64,000 nucleotides of DNA, taken from contig NZ_CP117835.1 of the NCBI RefSeq assembly GCF_029094545.1, positions 2,026,001-2,090,000 on the forward strand, in the 5' to 3' direction. The translations under genes and the position numbers were made by a program. Within the stretch, counting starts at the first letter, position 1; each line of letters opens with the position of its first letter. Under the pieces are notes generated by a model. That model did no database searches. It saw only the letters and a program-made list of their open reading frames with translations, and was not told the DNA's origin. Below, piece by piece: positions 31,476 through 39,033 of this stretch. Source of the stretch: Alkalihalophilus pseudofirmus (lineage in GTDB: Bacteria; Bacillota; Bacilli; Bacillales; Bacillaceae_D).

Positions 31476-31631
31476 TCAATAATATCGATACATCTGTGTT
31501 TTAAGTCGTTCTCGATTTCTTTCGGCTTGCTGATTATACATTACTTGTTCCAATTGCTCTTTTGAATGACGGCAGCACTTGACCACCCAAAGACCTCCTT
31601 TCGCTAAGTACCGTTTCACTTTTTTAAACAT
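31476..31631 (-). CDS. 51-residue Cys-Cys small protein of the ArsR/permease operon
   Basis: ATG 31631 behind CGAGGAGGGATTTAG. Sequence: MFKKVKRYLAKGGLWVVKCC, then RHSKEQLEQVMYNQQAERNR and ERLKTQMYRYY. It is basic, with one CC pair near residue 19 and a coiled-coil-like tail. Its role is unknown; it is cotranscribed with the permease and the 39-residue protein, which suggests metal or metalloid handling. Confidence 0.65.
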   Translation of the reverse strand: MFKKVKRYLAKGGLWVVKCCRHSKEQLEQVMYNQQAERNRERLKTQMYRYY

Positions 31632-31646
31632 CTAAATCCCTCCTCG

Positions 31647-32509
31647 TTAAAGTAAATAAAAGACAAAACCGCTAATCGTCGACATGGTTAAAACAGAGAG
31701 AACAAAAACAACAATTAATGATTGATGAAATTAGATTTCAATAAGACCAACTCAGGTAGACTTGCTCCAGCTGAACTAATCATCATTGCCATGACTGGAC
31801 CCATTGCCATTCCATTTGCTATCAATACTTGTGAAATGGGGATCATACTAGATAAACGGATGTATAATGGGATGCAAATGACTGCTGCGATCGGAATCAA
31901 CCACCAGGCTTCTCCTCCAAAATACGAGCTAATAAATTCGGTTGGCACTAATCCGTGTATGATGGCTCCAATGAATGCTCCGAGCAACAAAAACGGATAC
32001 ACAGACTTCATGAGAGAAATGGTTTCTTGCCAAGCTCTTTTAAATGAAAACCGTTGATCATCTTGCTTGTAACCACTCATCATTACTTGCTTTACAGACT
32101 TTTCAAATCCAAGCTTTTCTAAGGTCAACCCGATGATTAACGACAAGCTGCTTGTAATCAGGATATAAATCAGCGTGACTTCCCATCCCATAATCACGGT
32201 CATAATGGTTAAGATCGTTGGATCTAATACAGGGGAAGCAAATAAGAAGACCATGACAATCCCAAATCGAACACCGTTTTTGAGTAAATTAACTACCACA
32301 GGAATCGTTGAACAAGAACAAAATGGTGTCATGAATGCAAAGAGTAATGCGATGATTCCTCCTACGATCGGATGCGATTTTTTTAATCTGTTTTCTATCT
32401 TTTCATAAGGTATGTAGCTTTGAACGAGATTCAGTAGAAAGGAAATACCGACAAATAACACGGTTAGTTGTAATCCGATCCAGAAAAAACTTTCTAAGAC
32501 TTCAACCAT
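31647..32509 (-). pseudogene. Permease (YraQ/DUF318 type), C-terminal frameshift
   Basis: ATG 32509 (MVEVLESFFWIGLQLTV) after GGAGGTGATAAGG. The frame ends LPELVLLKSNFINH at 31715. If one base is added there, the next frame supplies a fitting last membrane helix (LIVVFVLSVLTMSTISGF, then VFYLL) up to a stop at 31647. So the gene probably lost one base near 31718, or this is a sequencing slip. The family has 8-10 helices and the motif AFMTPFCSCSTIPVVV (Cys pair). It is linked to export of metal or metalloid species under ArsR control. The activity of this copy is uncertain. Confidence 0.72.
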
Positions 32510-32521
32510 CCTTATCACCTC

Positions 32522-32545
32522 CAATTAATCAATTTTTTTTGATGT
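32522..32545. promoter_or_regulatory. ArsR-type operator copy between regulator and permease
   Basis: ATCAATTTTTTTTGAT (32528-32543): same ATCAA..TTGAT arms as the two copies upstream of the regulator. Confidence 0.5.
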
Positions 32546-32568
32546 ATTATGTAAAGAAGACGTCCAAC

Positions 32569-32901
32569 TTATCCTTTGGAAGCTGGACGAAATAAGCAAC
32601 ATAACTGTTCAGATAGTAAATGATCGACTGTTTTCGTATTGATGGAATAGTAATTCCACGTCCCTTTCTTTTCCTTCTGAATTAGCTCTGCATCCAATAA
32701 AATTTTAAGATGATAGGATAATTTTGATTGCGGTAATTCAAGTAGATCTGTTAAATCACACACACAACTTGAGCCTTGTTGACAAAGGATCGAGAGTAAC
32801 TGAAGTCTTTTTTGATCCGCTAATGCTTTGAATCGTTTTTCATAATAACTAAAATCGGTCGGGGTACTGAGGCTATCTATAATTGGTATTTCTAGTTTCA
32901 T
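32569..32901 (-). CDS. ArsR/SmtB-family metal-sensing repressor
   Basis: 110 residues, ATG after AAGGAGGGAAATCAC. Winged helix with the metal-sensing motif: RLQLLSILCQQGSSCVCDLT (ELCVCDL-like, Cys pair in alpha-3), DLLELPQSKLSYHLKILLDA (recognition helix) and EKKGTWNYYSINTKTVDHLL. Extra Cys at the C-terminus (SEQLCCLFRP) may be part of the site. It likely releases DNA on arsenite or a thiophilic metal. First gene of an operon with permease and two Cys-Cys proteins. Confidence 0.9.
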   Translation of the reverse strand: MKLEIPIIDSLSTPTDFSYYEKRFKALADQKRLQLLSILCQQGSSCVCDLTDLLELPQSKLSYHLKILLDAELIQKEKKGTWNYYSINTKTVDHLLSEQLCCLFRPASKG

Positions 32902-32921
32902 GTGATTTCCCTCCTTATTAA

Positions 32922-33000
32922 ATCAAATTTATTTGATGAATTAATCATACATCCAAATTTTAGTAAGGTCAAGTAAATAAATCAATTTTTTTTGATTTAT
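32922..33000. promoter_or_regulatory. Two ArsR-type operators upstream of the operon
   Basis: ATCAAATTTATTTGAT at 32922-32937 (perfect 6-bp arms) and AAATCAATTTTTTTTGATTT at about 32980-32999. With 32528-32543 the motif occurs three times in this operon. Confidence 0.65.
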
Positions 33001-33228
33001 ATCATGAGTGTACTCAGGATTGGTACACTTCACCAATTACTGCTAATTAGACCTTTACAAAATTGCAAGTATATATAGTATCTCCATCTTATAAGTCCAC
33101 TTGTAGAGCAAAAATAATGAATTAAGCCTACATTTTATGTACTCGAAATCATTGGCTGTGCATTGATTCAATGTAATAATCATCACTTTTTTCCTTATGT
33201 GAATTAAAACTTTTCTTCTTAAAGTCTA
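33001..33228. other. Intergenic region between ArsR operon and repeat R12
   Basis: No gene seen. It holds an inverted repeat AGTGTAC / GTACACT (about 33007-33030), otherwise AT-rich. Confidence 0.4.
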
Positions 33229-33296
33229 CTGCTCGTTACTTCAACAAGAAGAAACGATTACTCTTTATTGAGCAATCGCAACCCGTTTATGAAACA
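33229..33296 (+). repeat. Array repeat R12 (full copy)
   Basis: CTGCTCGTTACTTCAACAAGAAG left core, stem CGATT / AATCG around CTCTTTATTGAGC, right core CAACCCGTTTATGAAAC. The stop codon of the next minus-strand gene lies two bases beyond. Confidence 0.83.
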
Positions 33297-33298
33297 AC

Positions 33299-33646
33299 TT
33301 AAACTCTATTTAAATGTGTATCTTTGAAATCAGTTGAATATTTAAGACCGTATCCAATGGCTCTATCCATTCCTATATGGGCTGACCATATTAACCCTAT
33401 TGCCAACACCAACTGATTAGTTAGGAGTAACCCTACTAAAACAATAGTAATAGACAAACTATAAGTATGAAAAATATTATAGCAACGTGCCCCAACTTTA
33501 CTGTTTACTAAATACCCTAACATAGAAATATCAGGTGCTAATAATAAGATAAAAAACATAACCCAACTGTACTCATTAACCCAATAAAAATATACACTTA
33601 ACACTAAAAACGCCAGCCCTTCAATGTGTAACATACTTTTATTCAA
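33299..33646 (-). CDS. DUF4260 membrane protein (array unit)
   Basis: 115 residues, TTG start 33646 after GAGGGGTAAAAGAG. Four hydrophobic helices; the DUF4260 pattern is visible in HIEGLAFLVLSVYFYW, LLLAPDISMLGYLVNSKVGA, YNIFHTYSL and IWSAHIGMDRAIGYGLKYST DFKD-like ends (written in parts: GMDRAIGYGLKY, then TDFKDTH). Unknown function, small integral membrane family. It is a single-gene array unit between R12 and R13. Confidence 0.88.
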   Translation of the reverse strand: MNKSMLHIEGLAFLVLSVYFYWVNEYSWVMFFILLLAPDISMLGYLVNSKVGARCYNIFHTYSLSITIVLVGLLLTNQLVLAIGLIWSAHIGMDRAIGYGLKYSTDFKDTHLNRV

Positions 33647-33749
33647 CTCTTTTACCCCTCTCTTTTTAAGGTTATGCTATTTTAATTTATAACAAAATGT
33701 ACATCATCTCTTTCCTTTTACAATATTTTAGAAATAGCCTATTCTATTA

Positions 33750-33806
33750 AGCTCCCCTGTTAGGACAACAAGCGATAATCCATTGTTAAATGAATGCACC
33801 CTTTAC
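33750..33806 (+). repeat. Array repeat R13 (diverged full copy)
   Basis: GCTCCCCTGTTAGGACAACAAG left core, decayed stem GCGATAATCCATTGTT... ATGCA, right core CACCCTTTACTTTAAAAA. Orientation as in the others. Confidence 0.7.
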
Positions 33807-33824
33807 TTTAAAAATACTTTAATT

Positions 33825-34283
33825 TTATCTGGCAAGTTTATAAACACCAAATACAAATATTGTTTGAATGAAGAGAAAGAGCAAGGCCCCAAAAATAGTA
33901 AGGGTTAAGAATCTCAACATATATATGTGGATAATAGAATTAACCCCTAAAAAGAAAACCCCAATTAGAATACCACTAATTATCCCTAGTGATATGTAAG
34001 CAGATGTCAAGGTTAAAATCCCTTTAACTCCCATCATATTAAACTTATTAAACACAATACGTTCAATAACAAAAGACAACATTACACCTAGTATAGTAAA
34101 AATAAAAAAGATCGGTACAAAATTGAAAGCGAATATACCATTGAAAGGATAGTAATAAACATCCGCTATTCTTTCAGCTACTGGAGTGTATGCTCTCCAT
34201 GATACATATAAACTAAAAATTACTGATGAAACCATGGCAGCAATTATTTTAATTAAAGTAAGTTTGGAACCTCTATGCTGCAT
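33825..34283 (-). CDS. Four-span membrane protein (array unit)
   Basis: Start ATG 34283 (MQHRGSKLTLIKIIAAMV) after AAGAGGTCAATAAA gives 152 residues. Four hydrophobic helices: about 8-24, 42-62, 82-105 and 118-145. The loop after helix 1 is WRAYTPVAERIADVYYYPFN. No known family was recognised. It is a single-gene unit between R13 and R14. Confidence 0.6.
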   Translation of the reverse strand: MQHRGSKLTLIKIIAAMVSSVIFSLYVSWRAYTPVAERIADVYYYPFNGIFAFNFVPIFFIFTILGVMLSFVIERIVFNKFNMMGVKGILTLTSAYISLGIISGILIGVFFLGVNSIIHIYMLRFLTLTIFGALLFLFIQTIFVFGVYKLAR

Positions 34284-34387
34284 TTTATTGACCTCTTTTC
34301 TAAATCTGTATAATTTACCCAATTTCATTATTATAGATTTAACCTCTAAAAGTTTAATAAAAATAATCCAATTCCTTATTGTTCAAA

Positions 34388-34456
34388 CCTGCCCTGTTCC
34401 TCGCATAATAAGGAAGGGCGATAACCCTTAATTAGCTATCGCACCCGTTAATTGAA
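34388..34456 (+). repeat. Array repeat R14 (full copy)
   Basis: CCTGCCCTGTTCCTCGCATAATAAGG left part, perfect stem GCGATA / TATCGC (34418-34442), right core ACCCGTTAATTGAATAAG. Confidence 0.83.
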
Positions 34457-34464
34457 TAAGGTAA

Positions 34465-34827
34465 TTACTCATTTCTAAAGTCGAATTTCTCATTTGGTAC
34501 ATCTAATGTATGTCCGTTTATCACTACTGTATCATTATCTGTCCAAGTAATATTTGCATTATCTTCTCTATAATTCCAATATATATTTTTAGTTTTTTTA
34601 TTTCCTTCATTAAAAACTAATTCACCACGAATAGAGTGTGATGTTGTTGCACCTCCATTGGTGACATATGCTTTTAAGATATATTTTCCGTCTGATGAAG
34701 TCTCTTCTGTAAGATATTCTCCTATTGGTAACCTGTTCATATCATAAAATGCCCAATAAACTCCATAACCGACCAATGCAATAAATAATAATGAGACAAT
34801 CACAAACCATTTAAATAATTTTTTCAT
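34465..34827 (-). CDS. DUF5412 protein (array unit)
   Basis: 120 residues, ATG after GAGGAGAGACTTCA. One N-terminal anchor (MKKLFKWFVIVSLLFIALVG) and a soluble beta domain outside: PIGEYLTEETSSDGKYILKA, YVTNGGATTSHSIRGELVFN, NIYWNYREDNANITWTDNDT, VVINGHTLDVP. This is the DUF5412 pattern, function unknown, typical for Bacilli. It is the last visible single-gene unit, between R14 and half-repeat R15. Confidence 0.88.
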   Translation of the reverse strand: MKKLFKWFVIVSLLFIALVGYGVYWAFYDMNRLPIGEYLTEETSSDGKYILKAYVTNGGATTSHSIRGELVFNEGNKKTKNIYWNYREDNANITWTDNDTVVINGHTLDVPNEKFDFRNE

Positions 34828-34857
34828 TGAAGTCTCTCCTCATAGTTATTCAGCTAA

Positions 34858-34880
34858 ACTGCTCCGTTACTTTAAGTGAA
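34858..34880 (+). repeat. Array repeat R15 (half copy, right end)
   Basis: CTGCTCCGTTACTTTAAGTGAAA: one core without stem-loop. It matches the half-site at 131-147 and defines the right end of the array as seen here. Confidence 0.75.
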
Positions 34881-35115
34881 ATCTTTAACAATATTTACAT
34901 TTATTTTACCATGAAATGTCCAACTAATTTGAAAAAACAGTTGCTTACTAGAGGTCAAAATACTTTGTTTTAGCACGTAGGAAGCACCTCATAAAGTTTT
35001 ATGCTGTCTTCGTGTCTGTATGGATACTGATATGCAAATTCGTATGCTTAATTTGTTAAAGGATTGCTATAGCAACAACAAAGAGGACACCAATTCGTTT
35101 GTAAATGATGTCCTC
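34881..35115 (-). terminator. Intergenic region with terminator after the macrolide kinase gene
   Basis: GAGGACA (35083-35089) / TGTCCTC (35109-35115) with a long loop; on the minus strand it is followed by TTTGTTG. The remainder of the interval (34881-35082) shows no gene. Confidence 0.5.
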
Positions 35116-35191
35116 AATACGCTTGTTATTTCATTTTTTCTCTCTAGTTAAACAGAAGACATTACTGTCTAAGCCAGTCTTCTATATCATA

Positions 35192-36085
35192 TTATTCACT
35201 TGCTAACATCTGCACTGCTGTTTCATGCATTTCTTTTAAGCCGGACACTTCAGCATACTCGGCAACGGTTAGGCCGCTTGTCGTTAATAGCTCGGTTATA
35301 TGCTCCTCCATTTTTGACCACGTTCTGCCTCCTGCATTGTCGTAGGCAGCTAGGATCTGTTGGAGCCCCTCTTTACCAAACAGCATTTGGTGCGACATAA
35401 AGTCTATTGACACATCTCCTATTCCAACTTCGGTCCAGTCAATAAAGCCTGTGACACGCTGGGCTTCATCTATTAAAATATGGCCGGGATGCATATCACC
35501 ATGCCTTACTCCCACATGCTTTGGCCAAAGTGAATCGTCACTAAGCCACGCCTGCCATCTTTCCCATTTGATTGAATTCACTTCATAGGTTTGCTTCACT
35601 CTCTCCATACGCTGTTTCATTGACGCTCTTAACTCACTTGCTTCAATGATCTCGATGCCGGTATTCTTAAACGGAGCTTCAGGCAAATTATGCAGGTTTG
35701 CCAAAGCTTTTCCTAGTGTCTCATAATAACTTGCAGGTACATTCTTTTCATCGAAGCTCCAGACATATACTTGTACCTCCATATCAATGGTCGCTGCTGG
35801 CATTCCTTTCAGCTGTTTATAGGCAATGAGATCATCTGAGTAAATCGACCAGTCTGGGACTTCAAAGCTTGCCTCTTTTTGCATGATGTCTAATGCTTGT
35901 TTCTCTTTCTTGGCATGTCTCATTGATTCTGGTCTTCTTGGCACTCTAAGAATCCATTTATGACCGTTTTCGTCTTTGGCGTGTGCGACCTGAAAGTCTA
36001 CACCTGATTCATTGATTTTTATTGAGTCTTCTAAAATAGATAATCCATTTTGCTCGGCTAATTGTTTAAGTTTACGTGTATTCAT
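35192..36085 (-). CDS. mph: Macrolide 2'-phosphotransferase
   Basis: 297 residues, ATG after CTAGGAGGAAACAAAC. Strong resemblance to Mph(B)/MphK-type kinases: KINESGVDFQVAHAKDENGH and WILRVPRRPESMRHAKKEKQ at the start, LIAYKQLKGMPAATIDMEVQ, catalytic loop VGVRHGDMHPGHILIDEAQR (HGDxHxGH) and GFIDWTEVGIGDVSIDFMSH (metal Asp). They transfer phosphate from GTP to the 2'-OH of desosamine and inactivate erythromycin-type macrolides. It is chromosomal in several Bacilli (intrinsic resistance), and no mobile element flanks it. The leader suggests drug-induced attenuation. Confidence 0.92.
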   Translation of the reverse strand: MNTRKLKQLAEQNGLSILEDSIKINESGVDFQVAHAKDENGHKWILRVPRRPESMRHAKKEKQALDIMQKEASFEVPDWSIYSDDLIAYKQLKGMPAATIDMEVQVYVWSFDEKNVPASYYETLGKALANLHNLPEAPFKNTGIEIIEASELRASMKQRMERVKQTYEVNSIKWERWQAWLSDDSLWPKHVGVRHGDMHPGHILIDEAQRVTGFIDWTEVGIGDVSIDFMSHQMLFGKEGLQQILAAYDNAGGRTWSKMEEHITELLTTSGLTVAEYAEVSGLKEMHETAVQMLASE

Positions 36086-36129
36086 GTTTGTTTCCTCCTA
36101 GTGGTTTATTTGATAAAGGATCTGGTCAT

Positions 36130-36170
36130 AAAAAAACACAGACGGGCTTCTGGGCTTCTGTCTGTGCGTT
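36130..36170 (-). terminator. Leader terminator 2 before the macrolide kinase gene
   Basis: Minus strand: CACAGAC (36166-36160), AGAAGCCCAGAAGCCC, GTCTGTG (36143-36137), then TTTTTTTATG. A full intrinsic terminator inside the 5' leader, about 45 bases from the gene start. Confidence 0.85.
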
Positions 36171-36220
36171 AGAGTAAACGAGGCGACCACAAATAGACGA
36201 CTCAATTATCAAAGCATACG

Positions 36221-36250
36221 AAAAAAAGACAGATAGGTATCTGCCTTCTT
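36221..36250 (-). terminator. Leader terminator 1 before the macrolide kinase gene
   Basis: Minus strand: GGCAGATA / TATCTGTC (36245-36228) and TTTTTTTCG. It lies between the leader peptide and terminator 2. Confidence 0.8.
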
Positions 36251-36352
36251 CACGTCAAAAATGTACATTTGTCCGTAAAGGATTATTAAAAATGTGCAGA
36301 CTACTCCCGTTTACTCTGCTTTTTATGAAAACAGAGCCTTTGAACTATGAAA

Positions 36353-36400
36353 TTACTTCGTGTTCAAAGTTTCGTGGCGTAATCTTCCTGCATGCATCAT
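36353..36400 (-). CDS. 15-residue leader peptide with RLR motif
   Basis: ATG 36400 follows GGAGGGTTGTTAAAA. Sequence MMHAGRLRHETLNTK, stop TAA. The peptide resembles the Bacillus ErmD/ErmK leader MTHSMRLRFPTLNQ: Met-x-His, Arg-Leu-Arg and Thr-Leu-Asn are shared in order. In ErmD leaders the RLR triplet stalls the ribosome when a macrolide is bound. The gene lies about 315 bases in front of the macrolide kinase, with two terminators between. A paired segment (AACTTTGAAC / GTTCAAAG) overlaps the peptide's end, so stalling could change leader folding. Confidence 0.8.
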   Translation of the reverse strand: MMHAGRLRHETLNTK

Positions 36401-36433
36401 TTTTAACAACCCTCCTCTCATTAGTTACTATCT

Positions 36434-36462
36434 ACTATACGTTAGTAGTGCAATTATTTCAA
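36434..36462 (-). promoter_or_regulatory. Promoter of the macrolide kinase leader
   Basis: Minus strand TTGAAA (36462-36457), 17-base spacer, TATAGT (36439-36434). It sits 34 bases upstream of the leader peptide start. Confidence 0.75.
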
Positions 36463-36464
36463 CG

Positions 36465-37031
36465 TTAAATTCTAACGGATCCGCGGAATCCTCGTGCGCC
36501 AAAATAAGAATCAGCTCCATTATGATAGACAAAAATCGTGTCATAACGGCGGTCACAGAATAAGGCTCCGCCAAGATCTCTGATATGGCTAGGCGTCATA
36601 ACCCAGCTGGATGTCTTTTTATCAAATTCTCCTAACGTTTGAAGGTAGCGGTACTCCTCTTCTGTTAAAAGGTCAATACCTAGTTCCGCAGCTAAATCGA
36701 TCGCACTTGTTTCTGGCTTATATTTCTTTCTCGATTCTAATGCTTCACGGTCGTAACACACACTTCTGCGGCCTTTAGGGCTTTCTTTTGAACAGTCATA
36801 AAAGATGTATTCGTCTGCTTCCGCATCATAAGCAACAACATCCGGCTCGCCTTCTGTTTCTTCCATTTGAAACAGTGTCCAAAGTTTATCCGGGTGAGCG
36901 TCGATTTTCGCTTGGACCTCACCCCACTCAATTCCTTCATGACGGTTCATATGTTTCTCAAAGCGTTTTTTTAATTTTGTTAGTAATTCCTCACGTTGTT
37001 CAGCCGTTAATTCCTTGTTTGTTGTCGTCAT
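36465..37031 (-). CDS. DUF4256 protein
   Basis: 188 residues, ATG after AAGGAGCTCTCTTA. DUF4256 pattern: LLTKLKKRFEKHMNRHEGIE, WTLFQMEETEGEPDVV, YIFYDCSKESPKGRRSVCYD and GVLF-like end GGALFCDRRYDTIFVYHNGA, then GARGFRGSVRI. Soluble, unknown function, possibly an enzyme. Common in Bacilli and Bacteroidetes. The macrolide kinase leader starts right after its stop codon. Confidence 0.9.
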   Translation of the reverse strand: MTTTNKELTAEQREELLTKLKKRFEKHMNRHEGIEWGEVQAKIDAHPDKLWTLFQMEETEGEPDVVAYDAEADEYIFYDCSKESPKGRRSVCYDREALESRKKYKPETSAIDLAAELGIDLLTEEEYRYLQTLGEFDKKTSSWVMTPSHIRDLGGALFCDRRYDTIFVYHNGADSYFGARGFRGSVRI

Positions 37032-37094
37032 TAAGAGAGCTCCTTATCTTTGTTTAATGGTGGTTACTAATAATGTAACATGAAATGGTTTCAT

Positions 37095-38378
37095 CTACAC
37101 GGTCTCTGATAAGATCATTTGTTTTGGTTCATCTTTTATAAAGGTACTCTCGTTAATTTCGTTGATTTTAGGAAGGTTTCTCGTTTGTTTGTCGATAAGC
37201 CAGCCAAGTCCGACAAATAGAACAATGATTCCGCTTAGGGCAATCACATATTGGCTGCCGATATACACCCCTAGCACCCCGCCTGCCATAGAGCCGAGTG
37301 GCAGTGCAATACCTGAGACACTATAGGCTGCAGAGAACACGCGCCCTAGCAGCTTTTTAGGGATGCCTTTTTGAAGAACGGTGTTAATGAGAATGTTGGT
37401 GATTCCGCCTGGCAGCCATGCTAAGCCGTAGAGAGTGACAACAAGCCATGTCCATGGACTGAAAATTGCAACCGACCATAGAACCCCGCTCACCATGAAC
37501 GCATAGGCATATACCTTTCCCAGCCCAAAACGCTCAAGCTTCAAGTACGGGGTCAAAAGAGCACCGGTAAGGCTTCCGGCAGCTTGCGCCATAAGTAGAA
37601 ATCCATATATCTCTACCCCGCCTTTATAGTCACTGAATGCGGGTAGAACGACGAAGGTTGCGCCACCGACAAGATTGATCCCGATGACACCAATCAGCAG
37701 TTTAGATAAGGTTTTGTTGAAAAGGACACTTACTCCTTCTTTTAACTCACTTGCGTACGTTCGTATGAAGGTTTGGAGACTTTTACTTTCCGTGTTCGTT
37801 TTCTTAGGAGCTGCCGGTACCCTTAAGAATGAAAACAAAATGGCTCCAATCAAAAACATCACAGAATCTAACACATAAATGGATACCGCCCCAATCGCTA
37901 CAATCAACACACCAGCAATCGCGTTACAGCCGATTTCGATTCCTTGATAGGCCACGGTAAAATACGAATTTGCTTTTGTTAAATCGTCATTTTCTACAAG
38001 GGAAGGGAGTGCGGCCATTTGGGCTGGATACACAAACATATTTAACGTCGTAAGGATAGGAGAAATGATTAATACGAGCGTCACAGTCAGAAATCCATAG
38101 TAGGAAGCGACAGGTATGATGAGTAATAGAAGTGCTTGTGTGAGCTGTGTCGTGATGAGGAGTTTTCTAATAGGAAGACGGTCAATAATCGGCCCTGCGA
38201 GCAGCTGAATCATTCTAGGGAGAATCGTTAAAAAACCAGCAAGGCCGGTATAAAATGTCGAGCCGCCTAGATCATATACGAACCACATCGCGGCAACAGC
38301 ATATAAGCTGTCACCTACATTCGTTAAGATACGGCCAAAAAACATGCAGGCAAAGTTGCGATTTAAGAACAGCTTCAT
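37095..38378 (-). CDS. MFS exporter (DHA3-like)
   Basis: 427 residues with 12 membrane helices. The N-terminus FLNRNFACMFFGRILTNVGD and the loop after helix 2 (GPIIDRLPIRKLLI, MFS motif A region GxxxDRxxRR) match the DHA3/MefA-like group of drug exporters, as do PAQMAALPSLV and KANSYF. It is preceded by a winged-helix regulator whose stop codon overlaps the start by four bases (ATGA). The substrate is unknown. Confidence 0.88.
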   Translation of the reverse strand: MKLFLNRNFACMFFGRILTNVGDSLYAVAAMWFVYDLGGSTFYTGLAGFLTILPRMIQLLAGPIIDRLPIRKLLITTQLTQALLLLIIPVASYYGFLTVTLVLIISPILTTLNMFVYPAQMAALPSLVENDDLTKANSYFTVAYQGIEIGCNAIAGVLIVAIGAVSIYVLDSVMFLIGAILFSFLRVPAAPKKTNTESKSLQTFIRTYASELKEGVSVLFNKTLSKLLIGVIGINLVGGATFVVLPAFSDYKGGVEIYGFLLMAQAAGSLTGALLTPYLKLERFGLGKVYAYAFMVSGVLWSVAIFSPWTWLVVTLYGLAWLPGGITNILINTVLQKGIPKKLLGRVFSAAYSVSGIALPLGSMAGGVLGVYIGSQYVIALSGIIVLFVGLGWLIDKQTRNLPKINEINESTFIKDEPKQMILSETV

Positions 38379-38878
38379 TCCTCTTCCCCCTTTGGTTCAG
38401 TTGAGACGATTTTCACGCCGATACTGAACTCTTCTGTTTTCTCGTCTGCTTGAGTGTGGGAAGATTTCTCGACCCATGATTCCAAAAACTCCAAAAATTC
38501 TTCCTGCAGATTTTTACGCTGCTTGGCAGTCAGTTCTAAACGAATACTGATGAGCGAGGAATCACGTGAATTAAATCCATCTTGTAAAACGGGATCCATT
38601 GCGCCTCCTGGTGAATTAAACCGGCTGGCTACAGCTTGGTAGTACTTCTCCACCACTCCGCCAAATGGCTTCTCTTCCACTAGTTCAACCAGACCACCTT
38701 CATGCAGCTTCTTCAGGTGATAATGCACATTTCCTGGCGAGTGTCCAAGTTGTGTGGCTACTTGCTTCGATGTTTTCGGTGTATCTAATAGCTGCTTCAT
38801 GATTTTTACACGGAGAGCGTTTCCAAGTAATTTCGCCTGTTCCACTGAGATGTCGAGTGATTTTTTTTGGTTTGACAT
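38375..38878 (-). CDS. ArsR-like winged-helix regulator of the MFS gene
   Basis: 167 residues, ATG after AGAGGAGAACGGATT. N-terminal wHTH: AKLLGNALRVKIMKQLLDTP, KTSKQVATQLGHSPGNVHYH, LKKLHEGGLVELVEEKPFGG. The C-terminal half (about 85-167) is helical and acidic, as in the YfmP/YdfF-like repressor group that pairs with MFS transporters. Overlap of stop and start with the MFS gene shows coupled translation. Palindromes upstream (38895-38933) are likely operators. The ligand is unknown. Confidence 0.85.
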   Translation of the reverse strand: MSNQKKSLDISVEQAKLLGNALRVKIMKQLLDTPKTSKQVATQLGHSPGNVHYHLKKLHEGGLVELVEEKPFGGVVEKYYQAVASRFNSPGGAMDPVLQDGFNSRDSSLISIRLELTAKQRKNLQEEFLEFLESWVEKSSHTQADEKTEEFSIGVKIVSTEPKGEEE

Positions 38879-38894
38879 AATCCGTTCTCCTCTC

Positions 38895-38933
38895 GATCTA
38901 ATAAATTAGATCATCAATCTGTAAAATTAGATT
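38895..38933. promoter_or_regulatory. Operators of the winged-helix/MFS operon
   Basis: GATCTAAT-AA-ATTAGATC (38895-38912, perfect 8-bp arms), then AATCT-GTAAAATT-AGATT (38916-38933). Both share the ATCTAAT half. Confidence 0.65.
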
Positions 38934-39033
38934 ATCATATGCAGGTGGAGAGTTGCAAGTGATTTTTGGAATAAACAGTAAAATAGGCAGCTTGCTTAAT
39001 GCCGGCCTCCGCTTTTATGATGAGAGGTTGTTA

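Noticed and set aside
18577-34880. Array repeats as classical integron attC sites
   Set aside because: The cores (CCCGTTAGTTTAA, TTTAGTTGAAC) do not fit GTTRRRY/RYYYAAC, and the recombinase shows no visible IntI-specific insertion. Only an integron-like reading is kept.
18577-34880. Array repeats as a CRISPR array
   Set aside because: Repeats are separated by genes of 0.3-3 kb, vary in sequence and have paired arms. No cas genes were seen.
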